Assembly (NCBI GenBank): GCA_040079935.1
Contig: JBEBJI010000002.1
Span: 1 to 64,000 of the forward strand
Length of the DNA: 64,000 nucleotides
Direction of reading: 5' to 3'
DNA from: Methylotenera_A sp040079935
Lineage (GTDB): Bacteria; Pseudomonadota; Gammaproteobacteria; Burkholderiales; Methylophilaceae
The notes beneath the pieces were generated by a model. The model was not told the DNA's origin, did no database searches, and saw nothing but the letters and a program-made list of their open reading frames with translations. How positions within the stretch are numbered: position 1 is the stretch's first letter; every line of letters starts with the position of its first letter. Positions 18,330 through 26,253 of this stretch are shown in pieces. Position numbers and translations under genes: made by a program.

Positions 18330-18806
18330 TCATTCAACTTGTTTTATAGTCATTTCGTTTTTAAACAACCTCACATCCATGCGCCCCAAATAACTCATGC
18401 CTAGCAACACATCGCCATCTAGCCCTGGCGCGATAGTGGCGGCTACATTTTGCGCTTCCACGCCACCCACCTTTACCGATTCCAGCCGAACCATGTAACC
18501 AACCGCGTCGCCATTGGCGGTGCTGGTGCGGATGGCATCTATGCTCTTAAGCCCGAGTTTATCGGCTACTTTTTGCGAAATCGCCACACCCGTTGCGCCT
18601 GTGTCTACGAGCACACCCACTTGTTGATTGTTGATGAGCGCTTCGGCGCGATAGTGACCATCTAAGCCACGTTTGAGCGTGACTTCGTCGGCATCGTTAC
18701 CTAAGCGAAAGGCTTTATTGGGATTTTGAATGTTATCGACAATGGCATAAATGCCAAATGCTAAGGCGAACCAAACAATGGCAAAAATAATATTATTGCG
18801 AGACAT
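18330..18806 (-). CDS. Membrane-anchored retropepsin-like aspartic protease (clan AA, DTGA type)
   Basis: 158-residue protein. One membrane segment near the N-terminus (about residues 6-23) is followed by a single pepsin-like lobe. The active-site motif is VLVDTGATGVAIS with D68. The second conserved element, DVLLGMSYLGRMDV, lies near the end. Proteins of this group are half-size and would act as homodimers like retroviral proteases. Their physiological substrates are unknown. It lies 6 bases downstream of the phosphomannomutase gene, the last member of a minus-strand operon starting with iscX. Confidence 0.78.
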   Translation of the reverse strand: MSRNNIIFAIVWFALAFGIYAIVDNIQNPNKAFRLGNDADEVTLKRGLDGHYRAEALINNQQVGVLVDTGATGVAISQKVADKLGLKSIDAIRTSTANGDAVGYMVRLESVKVGGVEAQNVAATIAPGLDGDVLLGMSYLGRMDVRLFKNEMTIKQVE

Positions 18807-18812
18807 GGCTCT

Positions 18813-20264
18813 TTAAAAAGGTAGTGCTAAATGTGGCGAAGCAGCCCAAATTACATCGCGAAATTGCGCTTGAATGCGCTTGAGCGCCTCTTCATTATCA
18901 GCTTCAAAGCGCAACACAATCACTGGTGTGGTGTTCGATGGGCGCATCAAACCAAAGCCGTCAGCATATTCTACGCGCAAGCCATCAATGGTAATAACGT
19001 CGGTTGCACCTTCAAATTTGCTTGCGGTTTTAGCTTGGTTTTGCAGTTCTGCAATCAGTTTGTGCGGTTCACCTTCTTGCATCTGAATGTGCTGTTCGGG
19101 TGTGCTGACGCTATCGGGCAACGCATTTAAAATTTCGGAAGGATTGGCAAAATGACTTAAAATTTCTAATAGCCGCGCGCCAGCATACAGGCCGTCGTCA
19201 AAGCCATACCAGCGTTTTTTGCCATTGGCATCATTGTCGTTAAAAAATACATGGCCACTCATCTCACCCGCCAGCGCGGCGTTGGTTTCTTTAATTTTGG
19301 CTTTCACTAAACTGTGACCTGTTTTCCACATAATCGGCTTACCGCCAAGTTTTTGTATCCACGGAGCAAGGTTGCGTGTAGATTTCACATCAAAAATAAT
19401 ATTAGCGCCCGCGTTGCGTTTTAAAACATCCTCCGCAAACATTAGTAACTGGCGGTCTGGATAAATAATATTACCTTCTTTAGTCACCACGCCCAGTCTG
19501 TCTCCGTCACCGTCAAATGCTAGGCCAAGTTCAGAGCGCGTATTCTTAAGCGCCTCAATTAAATCGCTTAAATTTTCTGGCACCGATGGGTCAGGGTGGT
19601 GGTTGGGAAATGTACCATCCACTTCGCAAAATAGCTCATCAACACGACAGCCAATGGCGTTATACAGTGTTTTGGCAAAAGCACCAGCCACGCCATTGCC
19701 GCAATCCACCGTGATTTGCAGCGGTCGCGCCAAGTGAATATCCTCTTGAATTTTGGCGATGTAATTGGGCGCAATATCGTAGTTACGCTCAAGGCCATCG
19801 CCATAGGTGTAGCGATTGTATTCAATGCGATGACGTAAACTTTGAATACTCTCGTTAGATAAAGTCTCGCCTGCCAGCACCATTTTTAGGCCGTTGTAAT
19901 CAGGCGGATTGTGGCTACCAGTTACCATCACGCCGCAATTATTTTTTAAGTGGTATGCTGCAAAATACACCATCGGCGTGGCCACCATACCTAAATTCAC
20001 CACGTTTACGCCCGCTTTGCGTATCCCTGTCGATAGCGCATCAGCTAACTCTGGACCAGATAATCGACCATCATAACCAATGCATATTTCAGTTTGCGAG
20101 CGACTTCTAGCCTCAGAACCAAGCGCGTGGCCAATTGCTTCCACTATGCTAGGCGTTAAGGTTTTACCAACGATGCCGCGAATGTCATAGGCTTTAAAAA
20201 TACTTCTAGGCGCTAATGCTGATTGAATGGTGATTGGGTTTAAATTTGTGGCAGTAGGTTGCAT
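18813..20264 (-). CDS. Phosphomannomutase/phosphoglucomutase (AlgC/ManB type)
   Basis: 483-residue alpha-D-phosphohexomutase of the bifunctional PMM/PGM group. It makes mannose 1-phosphate and glucose 1-phosphate for exopolysaccharide and lipopolysaccharide sugars. The N-terminal FKAYDIRG is diagnostic. The phosphoserine is S117 in TGSHNPPDYNG, the metal loop is DGDGDR, and RPSNTTPVIVLRFEA is the phosphate-binding C-terminal motif. It is the second hexose-phosphate mutase within 4 kb, of a different subfamily from pgm on the other strand. Only 2 bases separate it from the upstream DUF3307 gene. Confidence 0.9.
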   Translation of the reverse strand: MQPTATNLNPITIQSALAPRSIFKAYDIRGIVGKTLTPSIVEAIGHALGSEARSRSQTEICIGYDGRLSGPELADALSTGIRKAGVNVVNLGMVATPMVYFAAYHLKNNCGVMVTGSHNPPDYNGLKMVLAGETLSNESIQSLRHRIEYNRYTYGDGLERNYDIAPNYIAKIQEDIHLARPLQITVDCGNGVAGAFAKTLYNAIGCRVDELFCEVDGTFPNHHPDPSVPENLSDLIEALKNTRSELGLAFDGDGDRLGVVTKEGNIIYPDRQLLMFAEDVLKRNAGANIIFDVKSTRNLAPWIQKLGGKPIMWKTGHSLVKAKIKETNAALAGEMSGHVFFNDNDANGKKRWYGFDDGLYAGARLLEILSHFANPSEILNALPDSVSTPEQHIQMQEGEPHKLIAELQNQAKTASKFEGATDVITIDGLRVEYADGFGLMRPSNTTPVIVLRFEADNEEALKRIQAQFRDVIWAASPHLALPF

Positions 20265-20266
20265 GG

Positions 20267-20638
20267 TTAAAATAGTGTTAAGTTAAAAGCATAGTAAATA
20301 ATCACAAAATAAGTAATGTGATGTAACAATTGGTCAAATCCAAGCAAAATCCAAAAACGCTCGCTATTATTGGGTTGCAAGTCATAGTGCTTGCTGATAT
20401 TCATTTTTGCCCAATCAATGTGATAGTGCACCAGCATGTCAATCGCCGCATACATCACTGAGGCGCTGCCAATAAAAGGCGCCAGAACCAATAGTGTACC
20501 AAGCGCGTGAATGCCTGCATGGGCAATGCCACCGGGGTGCATGTATGTTCCCTTATTGAGATACATCCAAGGATTAGCTTGCAACGGAAAATCACAAATA
20601 AAATGCTTAATAAATAGTAAAAATAGGGCTTCGAACAT
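20267..20638 (-). CDS. DUF3307 family integral membrane protein
   Basis: 123-residue, very hydrophobic protein with about three membrane segments. HFICDFPLQ near the N-terminus and HYHIDWAKM, followed by FDQLLHH, match the DUF3307 pattern of conserved His/Asp residues in membrane-spanning helices. No biochemical role is established for the family. It sits 2 bases after iscX and 2 bases before the phosphomannomutase gene, so it is cotranscribed with both. The conserved histidines could bind metal; this is speculation. Confidence 0.72.
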   Translation of the reverse strand: MFEALFLLFIKHFICDFPLQANPWMYLNKGTYMHPGGIAHAGIHALGTLLVLAPFIGSASVMYAAIDMLVHYHIDWAKMNISKHYDLQPNNSERFWILLGFDQLLHHITYFVIIYYAFNLTLF

Positions 20639-20640
20639 TC

Positions 20641-20835
20641 TTACTCAGCTTCTTCAATCCAAGCAAGTTGAATCGCCTCTAATATTTTCTCGCCACAGTG
20701 TTCCGGCACGTCATTAAAGCCTTCCAGCGTCATTGTCCAAGCCATTAAATCAGTAAAACGTATGGTTTTTGGGTCAACTTCTGGGTATTTGTCGAACAAT
20801 TCTTCGGCGATTCTTTGGCTATCAGTCCACTTCAT
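20641..20835 (-). CDS. iscX: IscX, small acidic Fe-S assembly regulator
   Basis: 64-residue acidic protein matching IscX (YfhJ) along its whole length: MKWTDSQRIAE at the start, VDPKTIRFTDLMAW in the middle, EKILEAIQLAWIEEAE at the end. IscX binds the cysteine desulfurase IscS and iron and modulates Fe-S cluster assembly. It normally ends the isc operon. Here it leads an unrelated operon with DUF3307 and a phosphohexomutase; no other isc gene is in view. A good promoter lies just upstream at 20865-20893. Confidence 0.9.
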   Translation of the reverse strand: MKWTDSQRIAEELFDKYPEVDPKTIRFTDLMAWTMTLEGFNDVPEHCGEKILEAIQLAWIEEAE

Positions 20836-20864
20836 GTCATGACTCTTTACAACGTTAATGCGTC

Positions 20865-20893
20865 ATTATAACGCGAGCCCAAAGATAGACCAA
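20865..20893 (-). promoter_or_regulatory. Sigma-70-type promoter of the iscX operon
   Basis: On the minus strand a perfect TATAAT (20865-20870) follows TTGGTC (20888-20893) with a 17-base spacer. The predicted start, near 20858, is about 23 bases ahead of the iscX ATG at 20835. Confidence 0.6.
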
Positions 20894-20927
20894 AGCAATA
20901 GATGAACGTGCACATTGAAAGACGAGC

Positions 20928-20953
20928 AAAAAAAGCCCAGCGCGGGGCTGGGC
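20928..20953 (-). terminator. Intrinsic terminator of the candidate small RNA
   Basis: Read on the minus strand, stem GCCCAGC/GCTGGGC (20947-20953 with 20935-20941) and a 5-base loop are followed by seven T (20934-20928). The only transcript it can end in this orientation comes from between here and glyA. Confidence 0.85.
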
Positions 20954-20984
20954 GAGAGGGAGGTAGATTTGGAGAATTGCAGTA
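20928..20984 (-). ncRNA. Candidate sigma-54-dependent small RNA with anti-Shine-Dalgarno segment
   Basis: A minus-strand unit of about 57 bases that no coding frame explains. It is bounded upstream by a sigma-54 promoter (20995-21011), whose spacing places the start near 20983-20984, and downstream by a hairpin plus seven-T terminator (20928-20953). The part before the hairpin is unpaired as far as I can see and pyrimidine-rich. It reads CTCCAAATCTACCTCCCTCT in its middle and includes ACCTCC, the same sequence as the anti-Shine-Dalgarno of 16S rRNA. Such C/U-rich loops let small RNAs block ribosome binding on target mRNAs. An IHF-like site (21028-21040) lies upstream. Expression is not shown by sequence alone. 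Confidence 0.65.
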
Positions 20985-20994
20985 ATTAAATATT

Positions 20995-21011
20995 AGCAAA
21001 CTGTGTGCCAA
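20995..21011 (-). promoter_or_regulatory. Sigma-54 (RpoN) promoter
   Basis: Minus-strand TTGGCACACAGTTTGCT. The invariant GG (21009-21008) and GC (20997-20996) are exactly 10 bases apart, as required at -24/-12, and flanking bases match consensus TTGGCAC and TTGCT. An IHF-like AAACAATAACTTA at 21028-21040 (one mismatch to consensus) is placed at about -50, the usual position between a sigma-54 promoter and its enhancer. Confidence 0.75.
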
Positions 21012-21206
21012 ATATTTTATTTAATTAAAACAATAACTTAATTTTTTTCTTACGAAATTTATGCAATAAAGTTGTGCTGGATGAGCTAATTTGGTGCGTC
21101 ACTTTGATTCGTAGGTTTTGACGCCTAGTATTTTGAGTTTATGTAAGTGCTTCTGCATGTTAAAATGTGCTATTCAATCTTTAAAGTTTTGGGAAATTTA
21201 ATCGCC

Positions 21207-22469
21207 ATGCCTAGTTCTTCAACTTTTAGCACTGCAAACACACTTAATAAAGCCGACCCAGCGCTTGCGCGCATGATAGACGCAGAGGTGGTGCGCCAAC
21301 ATCAACATATTGAGTTGATTGCCTCCGAAAATTACACCAGCCCAGCGGTGATGGAGGCGCAAGGCTCGCAACTCACCAATAAATATGCGGAAGGTTATCC
21401 AGGTAAACGTTTTTATGGCGGTTGCGAATATGTAGACCAAGTTGAGCAATTGGCTATAGATCGCCTCAAAGCCTTATATGGCGCGGAGTACGCTAACGTG
21501 CAACCGCATTCCGGCTCACAAGCGAATCAGGCGGTTTACTTCTCTATTTTGAAACCAGGCGATACGGTGATGGGTATGAACCTTGGTCACGGCGGCCATT
21601 TAACGCACGGTTCGCCTGCTAATTTATCAGGTAAATTATTCAATATTGTGGCTTATGGTTTAAATGAAAAAGAAGAAATTGATTACGATGAAATGGAACG
21701 CATTGCCATCGAAGCAAAGCCGAAACTGTTAATCGGCGGAGCTTCTGCCTATGCGCTGCGCTTCGATTGGGCGCGCATGGCAGAGATTGCCAAAAAAGTC
21801 GGCGCGTATTTCATGGTTGATATGGCGCATTATTCTGGTTTAATTGCCGCGGGCGTTTACCCAAATCCAGTTCCACATGCTGACTTTGTGACCTCAACAA
21901 CACATAAAACTTTACGCGGCCCACGCGGTGGCATTATTTTAGCCAAAGCAGAATTTGAAAAATCGCTTAACTCTAGCGTTTTTCCAGGTTTACAGGGCGG
22001 CCCGTTGATGCATGTGATTGCAGGTAAAGCGACGGCGTTTTTAGAAGCGTCGCAACCTGAGTTTAAAACTTATCAGACACAAGTGCTTAAAAATGCAGTG
22101 GCGTTAGCTGAAACGTTGACTGCACGCGGTTTGCGCATTATTTCTGGCCGTACCGAATCGCACATGTTCATGGTAGATTTACGTCCTAAAAACCTCACAG
22201 GAAAAGCCGCAGATGCCGCGTTGGGTTTGGCGCATATTACCGTGAATAAAAATTCTATTCCTAACGACCCAGAAAGTCCGTTTGTGACTTCTGGCATTCG
22301 TATAGGTTCACCTGCAATTACTACGCGCGGCTTTAAAGAAACCGAAGCGAAAATTGTGGCCAATTTAATCGCAGATGTGTTGGATAACCCAGCGGACGAA
22401 GCGGTAATTGCAGCCACAAAAGAAAAAGTGCATGCGTTGACGGCGCGCTTTCCTGTTTATGGCGCATAA
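21207..22469 (+). CDS. glyA: Serine hydroxymethyltransferase
   Basis: 420-residue PLP enzyme that moves a one-carbon unit between serine and tetrahydrofolate. The frame stays open 20 codons further upstream, but the ATG at 21207 gives the normal N-terminus (family length about 417). The PLP lysine is K234 in STTHKTLRG, and IELIASENYTSP and KRFYGG are SHMT signatures. A possible promoter is TTGACG (21118) with TATGTA (21140), giving a leader of about 60 bases. It is divergent from the candidate small RNA, and nrdR follows after 20 bases. In a RuMP-cycle methylotroph its role is glycine and C1-folate supply rather than the main assimilation route. Confidence 0.93.
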   Translation: MPSSSTFSTANTLNKADPALARMIDAEVVRQHQHIELIASENYTSPAVMEAQGSQLTNKYAEGYPGKRFYGGCEYVDQVEQLAIDRLKALYGAEYANVQPHSGSQANQAVYFSILKPGDTVMGMNLGHGGHLTHGSPANLSGKLFNIVAYGLNEKEEIDYDEMERIAIEAKPKLLIGGASAYALRFDWARMAEIAKKVGAYFMVDMAHYSGLIAAGVYPNPVPHADFVTSTTHKTLRGPRGGIILAKAEFEKSLNSSVFPGLQGGPLMHVIAGKATAFLEASQPEFKTYQTQVLKNAVALAETLTARGLRIISGRTESHMFMVDLRPKNLTGKAADAALGLAHITVNKNSIPNDPESPFVTSGIRIGSPAITTRGFKETEAKIVANLIADVLDNPADEAVIAATKEKVHALTARFPVYGA

Positions 22470-22489
22470 CTTAAGTTGAGAAATAATAA

Positions 22490-22933
22490 GTGAAATGTCC
22501 TTTTTGCGGTGATGCCGATACCCAAGTCATTGATTCTAGAGTCAATGACGAAGGCGATTCCATCCGCCGTCGCCGCAAATGTGGCAAGTGTGACAAACGT
22601 TTTACCACTTACGAAACGGCAGATTTGCACCTTCCTCAGGTCGTTAAGACAAATGGCACGCGCGAGGAATTCAGTCGCGAAAAGTTACGCCTTTCGTTTA
22701 CTCGCGCGCTGCACAAGCGCCCCGTGCCGACTGAATATGTCGATCGCGCGCTTGATCATATTGTGCAAAAAATGTTGAGCCTTGGTGAGCGCGAAATTCC
22801 TGCCCGCACGCTAGGCGAAAGCGTAATGGCTGAATTAAAAATTATGGATAAAGTCGCCTACATTCGCTTTGCCTCGGTCTATCGCAGCTTTTCCGATGTG
22901 GACGATTTCCACGACGTCATTCGTGATTTATAG
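22490..22933 (+). CDS. nrdR: Transcriptional repressor NrdR
   Basis: 147-residue repressor of ribonucleotide reductase genes. The N-terminal zinc ribbon has CPFCG and CGKCDK cysteine pairs, and an ATP-cone domain follows (about residues 46-136, VVKTNGTREEFSREKL). It binds ATP/dATP to sense nucleotide pools. The start is GTG at 22490, because the conserved KCPFCG must be at the extreme N-terminus. The glyA-nrdR-ribD order is common in Proteobacteria, and ribD follows after 19 bases. Confidence 0.93.
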   Translation: MKCPFCGDADTQVIDSRVNDEGDSIRRRRKCGKCDKRFTTYETADLHLPQVVKTNGTREEFSREKLRLSFTRALHKRPVPTEYVDRALDHIVQKMLSLGEREIPARTLGESVMAELKIMDKVAYIRFASVYRSFSDVDDFHDVIRDL

Positions 22934-22952
22934 TCGCGACCTATAAAACTCC

Positions 22953-24077
22953 ATGGCATTTAGCGCCAACGACCACATTTACATGACACGCGCTCTGCAA
23001 CTGGCAGAGCAAGGTCTATATACCACGCAACCCAATCCACGCGTCGGTTGCGTGATTGTAAAAGACGGCAAAATCATCGGCGAAGGCGCGCATTTAAAAG
23101 CGGGCGAGCCGCATGCGGAAGTGTTCGCGCTGCGTCAGGCGGGCGAGCAAGCAAAAGGCGCAACTTTATATGTAACGCTAGAACCATGTAGCCACACAGG
23201 CCGCACGCCACCTTGCTCGCAGGCGATTGTCGATGCAAGAATTTCTAAAGTCATTGTTGCAATGCAGGATCCAAATCCACAAGTTTCGGGTAGCGGTTTA
23301 GCATTTTTGCAATCAAAAAATATCGAAACCGCGACTGGTTTAATGGGAAAACAAGCGCAAGATTTAAATCTTGGTTTTATCTCGCGCATGACGCGCCAAT
23401 TGCCTTTTGTGCGTAGTAAAATCGCAGCGAGTTTAGATGGCAAAACCGCGCTGAATAATGGCCAGAGCAAATGGATTACGGGCGAAGCGGCAAGAGCAGA
23501 CGTGCAACATTGGCGCGCACGCAGTTGTGCCATTCTCACTGGTGCTGGCACAGTGTTGGCAGATGATCCAAGTATGAACGTGCGTTATGGCTCTTTTAAA
23601 AACGCGACTGGAAGCCGCATGGATATTTCCTCCCAGCCTATGCGTATTATTGTCGATAGCACATTAAAAACGCCACCAAATGCAAAAATATTACAAGGTG
23701 GCAACGTATTAATTGCATTTGCAAAAGCCAGCCAGAAAAAACAAGTACAATTATTGGCTACCGGCGCGGAGTTATTTTGTATCCCGAATGATGAAGGTAA
23801 AGTGTGCTTAAAAACGCTATTAAGCCACATTGCTAGCCGCGAAATTAACGAAGTACTAGTGGAGGGCGGTGAGGGCTTAAACGGCGCGTTACTGGCGCAA
23901 AACCTCATTGACGAGCTGTTGATTTATTACGCGCCAAAACTGATGGGCGGCGCGGCAAAAAGCATGTTCGCCATGCCAGCATTTACCGCGATGAATCAAG
24001 CGATTGATTTGCAAATTATCGATGTTCGCCAAATCGGCACTGATATTCGCATTTGCGCGAAGCCAAGGCCAAGTTAG
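22953..24077 (+). CDS. ribD: Bifunctional riboflavin biosynthesis deaminase/reductase
   Basis: 374-residue two-domain enzyme of riboflavin synthesis. The N-terminal cytidine-deaminase-like domain has the zinc site PHAEVFAL and PCSHTGRTPPC (residues about 50-90). The C-terminal NADPH-dependent reductase domain starts near residue 148 (RSKIAASLDGKTA) and contains EGGEGLNGALL. Length matches E. coli RibD (367). The next gene starts 2 bases after its stop, so translation is probably coupled. Confidence 0.93.
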   Translation: MAFSANDHIYMTRALQLAEQGLYTTQPNPRVGCVIVKDGKIIGEGAHLKAGEPHAEVFALRQAGEQAKGATLYVTLEPCSHTGRTPPCSQAIVDARISKVIVAMQDPNPQVSGSGLAFLQSKNIETATGLMGKQAQDLNLGFISRMTRQLPFVRSKIAASLDGKTALNNGQSKWITGEAARADVQHWRARSCAILTGAGTVLADDPSMNVRYGSFKNATGSRMDISSQPMRIIVDSTLKTPPNAKILQGGNVLIAFAKASQKKQVQLLATGAELFCIPNDEGKVCLKTLLSHIASREINEVLVEGGEGLNGALLAQNLIDELLIYYAPKLMGGAAKSMFAMPAFTAMNQAIDLQIIDVRQIGTDIRICAKPRPS

Positions 24078-24079
24078 GC

Positions 24080-24889
24080 ATGCTGATAGATACGCACTGT
24101 CATCTCGATGCGCCTGAGTTTGATTTAGACCGCGATGAAGTGGCGCAAGCCGCGTTTAAAAACGGTGTTGGCGCAATTGTGGTGCCCGCCGTGGCGCGCG
24201 AAAATTTTCAAAAAGTGATTGATTTATCTACCTGTAGCCCTTATGTATATTACGCTTTAGGCATACACCCGATGTATGTGGATAATGCACATCCAAGCGA
24301 TTTGACGCTACTAAAAAAGTTAATTGAAGAAAATCAAGCTAGCCAAAAATTGGTTGCGTTAGGCGAAATTGGTTTGGATTTTTTTGTCACACAGCAAAAC
24401 CGCGAAACGCAGGAATACTTTTTTAGTGAGCAACTAAAAATCGCACAAGCGTTTAATCTGCCAGTAGTTTTGCATGTGCGCCGCGCGGTAGATGACGTAT
24501 TGAAGCATTTGCGTAAATATCCAGTGAGTGGCGGCATTGCGCATGCGTTTAATGGCAGCGCGCAACAGGCAGAAGCATTTATTAAATTGGGCTTTAAGTT
24601 GGGGTTTGGCGGCGCGATGACTTACCCGCGTGCGCTTAAAATTAGAGAGCTAGCCAAAACTTTGCCGTTGGAAAGTATCGTTTTAGAGACTGATTCACCT
24701 GATATTCCGCCTGCTTGGCTTGGCACTAAGGGTAGAAATAGCCCCGCGGAACTCATGAAAATCGCCCAAATTTTGGCTGATTTAAGAGCAGTAGAAATTA
24801 CGCAAATCATTGAAATTACAGGCAAAAATGCAGTCAAAATTTTCCCCAATTTAGACACTTTATGCACACCACTTCAAGCTTTACATTAA
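24080..24889 (+). CDS. TatD-family metal-dependent DNase
   Basis: 269-residue TIM-barrel hydrolase of the TatD/YjjV group. Metal-binding residues are seen in IDTHCHLD at the start, LGEIGLDF (about residue 95), LHVRRAVDD (about 131), a histidine in GIAHAFNGS and the aspartate of LETDSPDIPP. The ATG at 24080, 2 bases after ribD, gives the canonical start; an upstream codon in ribD gives nine odd extra residues. Homologues are 3'-5' exonucleases. YjjV, YcfH and TatD cannot be told apart confidently here. The gene ends the glyA-nrdR-ribD group. Confidence 0.85.
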   Translation: MLIDTHCHLDAPEFDLDRDEVAQAAFKNGVGAIVVPAVARENFQKVIDLSTCSPYVYYALGIHPMYVDNAHPSDLTLLKKLIEENQASQKLVALGEIGLDFFVTQQNRETQEYFFSEQLKIAQAFNLPVVLHVRRAVDDVLKHLRKYPVSGGIAHAFNGSAQQAEAFIKLGFKLGFGGAMTYPRALKIRELAKTLPLESIVLETDSPDIPPAWLGTKGRNSPAELMKIAQILADLRAVEITQIIEITGKNAVKIFPNLDTLCTPLQALH

Positions 24890-25022
24890 CTAGTGTAAAT
24901 AAACCTTATTAAACCAAAGGGATATTGTAAGCTATTGATTTATATAGAAAAAAAAGTAGATTAAAAAATGAACTTTTTGAAAAAAGCCTTATAAATTGGT
25001 AAGTTACGTTTTTGTTACACAG

Positions 25023-25057
25023 TAATCCACAAAGTTATCCACAGATTTTGTGGATGG
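25023..25057. promoter_or_regulatory. Cluster of DnaA-box-like sites in an AT-rich gap
   Basis: TTATCCACA at 25035-25043 is a perfect DnaA box. TAATCCACA at 25023-25031 (one mismatch) and TGTGGATGG at 25049-25057 (two mismatches, opposite strand) flank it. ATCCACA and TGTGGAT also form a 7-bp inverted repeat at 25037-25055. The 288-base gap 24890-25177 around it is very AT-rich with several A and T runs and no evident gene. No replication gene is nearby, so an origin is unlikely; DnaA titration or regulation of mtnA is possible. Confidence 0.4.
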
Positions 25058-25177
25058 AAAAGTGCAAAAAATAAAAGCTAAAAAAATGCAAGCAATTTAT
25101 TAAAATTATTTATACTCTTTTTAAATGAATGTCATGAAAATTATAATTAAAACTGATATGAAAAGCGCAAAATAGGC

Positions 25178-26251
25178 ATGAAAATTGCCACCCAACATTT
25201 TCGAAGCATTTGGCCAGATGCACGCTGTAAATTTGTCGAGATTATCGATCAAACTAAGTTGCCGTTTGCGTTTGAAATTGTCAAAATCCATAATGTGGAG
25301 CAAATGGTGATTGCCATCAAATCCATGCAAGTGCGAGGTGCGCCGCTGATTGGCGCGGCAGCGGCTTACGGAATAGCATTAGCGATGCTGTATGACGACT
25401 CAGATGAAAATTTGCTACTTGCGAGTGAATCCTTAATCGCCACGCGACCAACTGCGGTCAATTTGACATGGGCTGTAAGCCGCATGGTTGCTTGCTTGCA
25501 GTGTATGCCTAATATGCGAAATTTTAACGCTTGGAAAGAAGCCTCAAAAATCGCCGAGGAGGATGTTGCGCAGAATCAAGTGATTGGTCAGCACGGCTTG
25601 GCTTTGATTAAAAGTTTATATAAAAATACGCAATTCAATATTCTCACACACTGCAACGCTGGCTGGCTGGCCACTGTCGATTTCGGCACTGCATTATCGC
25701 CAATTTACGCCGCTCACGAAGCAGGTTTAAATGTGCATGTGTATGTGAGCGAGACACGTCCGCGCAACCAAGGCGCTTTTTTAACCGCGTGGGAGCTGGC
25801 GCAACACGGCATTCCGCATACTGTAATTACTGACAATGCGGCTGGTCATTTAATGTATAAAAATCAAGTGGATATGGTGATTGTTGGCGCAGATAGAGTG
25901 ACGGCAAATGGCGATGTTTGCAATAAAATCGGCACTTACTTAAAGGCGTTAGCAGCGCAAGACAACCAAATTCCTTTTTACGCCGCCGTGCCATCACCAA
26001 CAATAGATTGGGAGATGTCAAATCACCAAGATATTGAAATTGAAGAACGTCACGGCGATGAAGTTGCGACTACTCAGGGCTGGGTTGAAAATATGAACGC
26101 GGGCGGCAGTGTGCAAACGGTGCGCGTGATTCCGCATGAAAGCCAAACCGCCAACCCTGCGTTTGACGTCACGCCCGCAAGATTGGTGACGGGGATTATT
26201 ACTGAGCAGGGCGTGTTTCCCCCAGATATGCTGTCTCAACTAATTAAATAA
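25178..26251 (+). CDS. mtnA: S-methyl-5-thioribose-1-phosphate isomerase
   Basis: 357-residue aldose-ketose isomerase of the eIF2B-like fold. It converts methylthioribose 1-phosphate to methylthioribulose 1-phosphate in the recycling of methylthioadenosine, a by-product of spermidine synthesis. Substrate-phosphate motif RGAPLIG is near residue 53. The catalytic cysteine is C159 in THCNAGWLAT and the aspartate is D239 in GADRV. SETRPRNQGA is also diagnostic. The start ATG follows an AT-rich leader. The next gene begins after 2 bases, and a class II aldolase lies one gene further on. Confidence 0.92.
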   Translation: MKIATQHFRSIWPDARCKFVEIIDQTKLPFAFEIVKIHNVEQMVIAIKSMQVRGAPLIGAAAAYGIALAMLYDDSDENLLLASESLIATRPTAVNLTWAVSRMVACLQCMPNMRNFNAWKEASKIAEEDVAQNQVIGQHGLALIKSLYKNTQFNILTHCNAGWLATVDFGTALSPIYAAHEAGLNVHVYVSETRPRNQGAFLTAWELAQHGIPHTVITDNAAGHLMYKNQVDMVIVGADRVTANGDVCNKIGTYLKALAAQDNQIPFYAAVPSPTIDWEMSNHQDIEIEERHGDEVATTQGWVENMNAGGSVQTVRVIPHESQTANPAFDVTPARLVTGIITEQGVFPPDMLSQLIK

Positions 26252-26253
26252 AT

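Noticed and set aside
18813..20264. Duplicate of pgm at 16648
   Set aside because: It belongs to the PMM/PGM subfamily (FKAYDIRG, TGSHNPPDYNG), clearly distinct in motifs and length; not a recent duplication.
20951..20980. Plus-strand GAGAGGGAGGTAG as a ribosome binding site for an overlooked gene
   Set aside because: No open frame of useful length follows it on the plus strand; the reverse-strand RNA explains it with promoter and terminator.
25023..25057. Chromosomal origin of replication
   Set aside because: DnaA boxes are present, but there is no dnaA, dnaN, gyrB, parAB or gidA-type gene nearby, and only one box is perfect.
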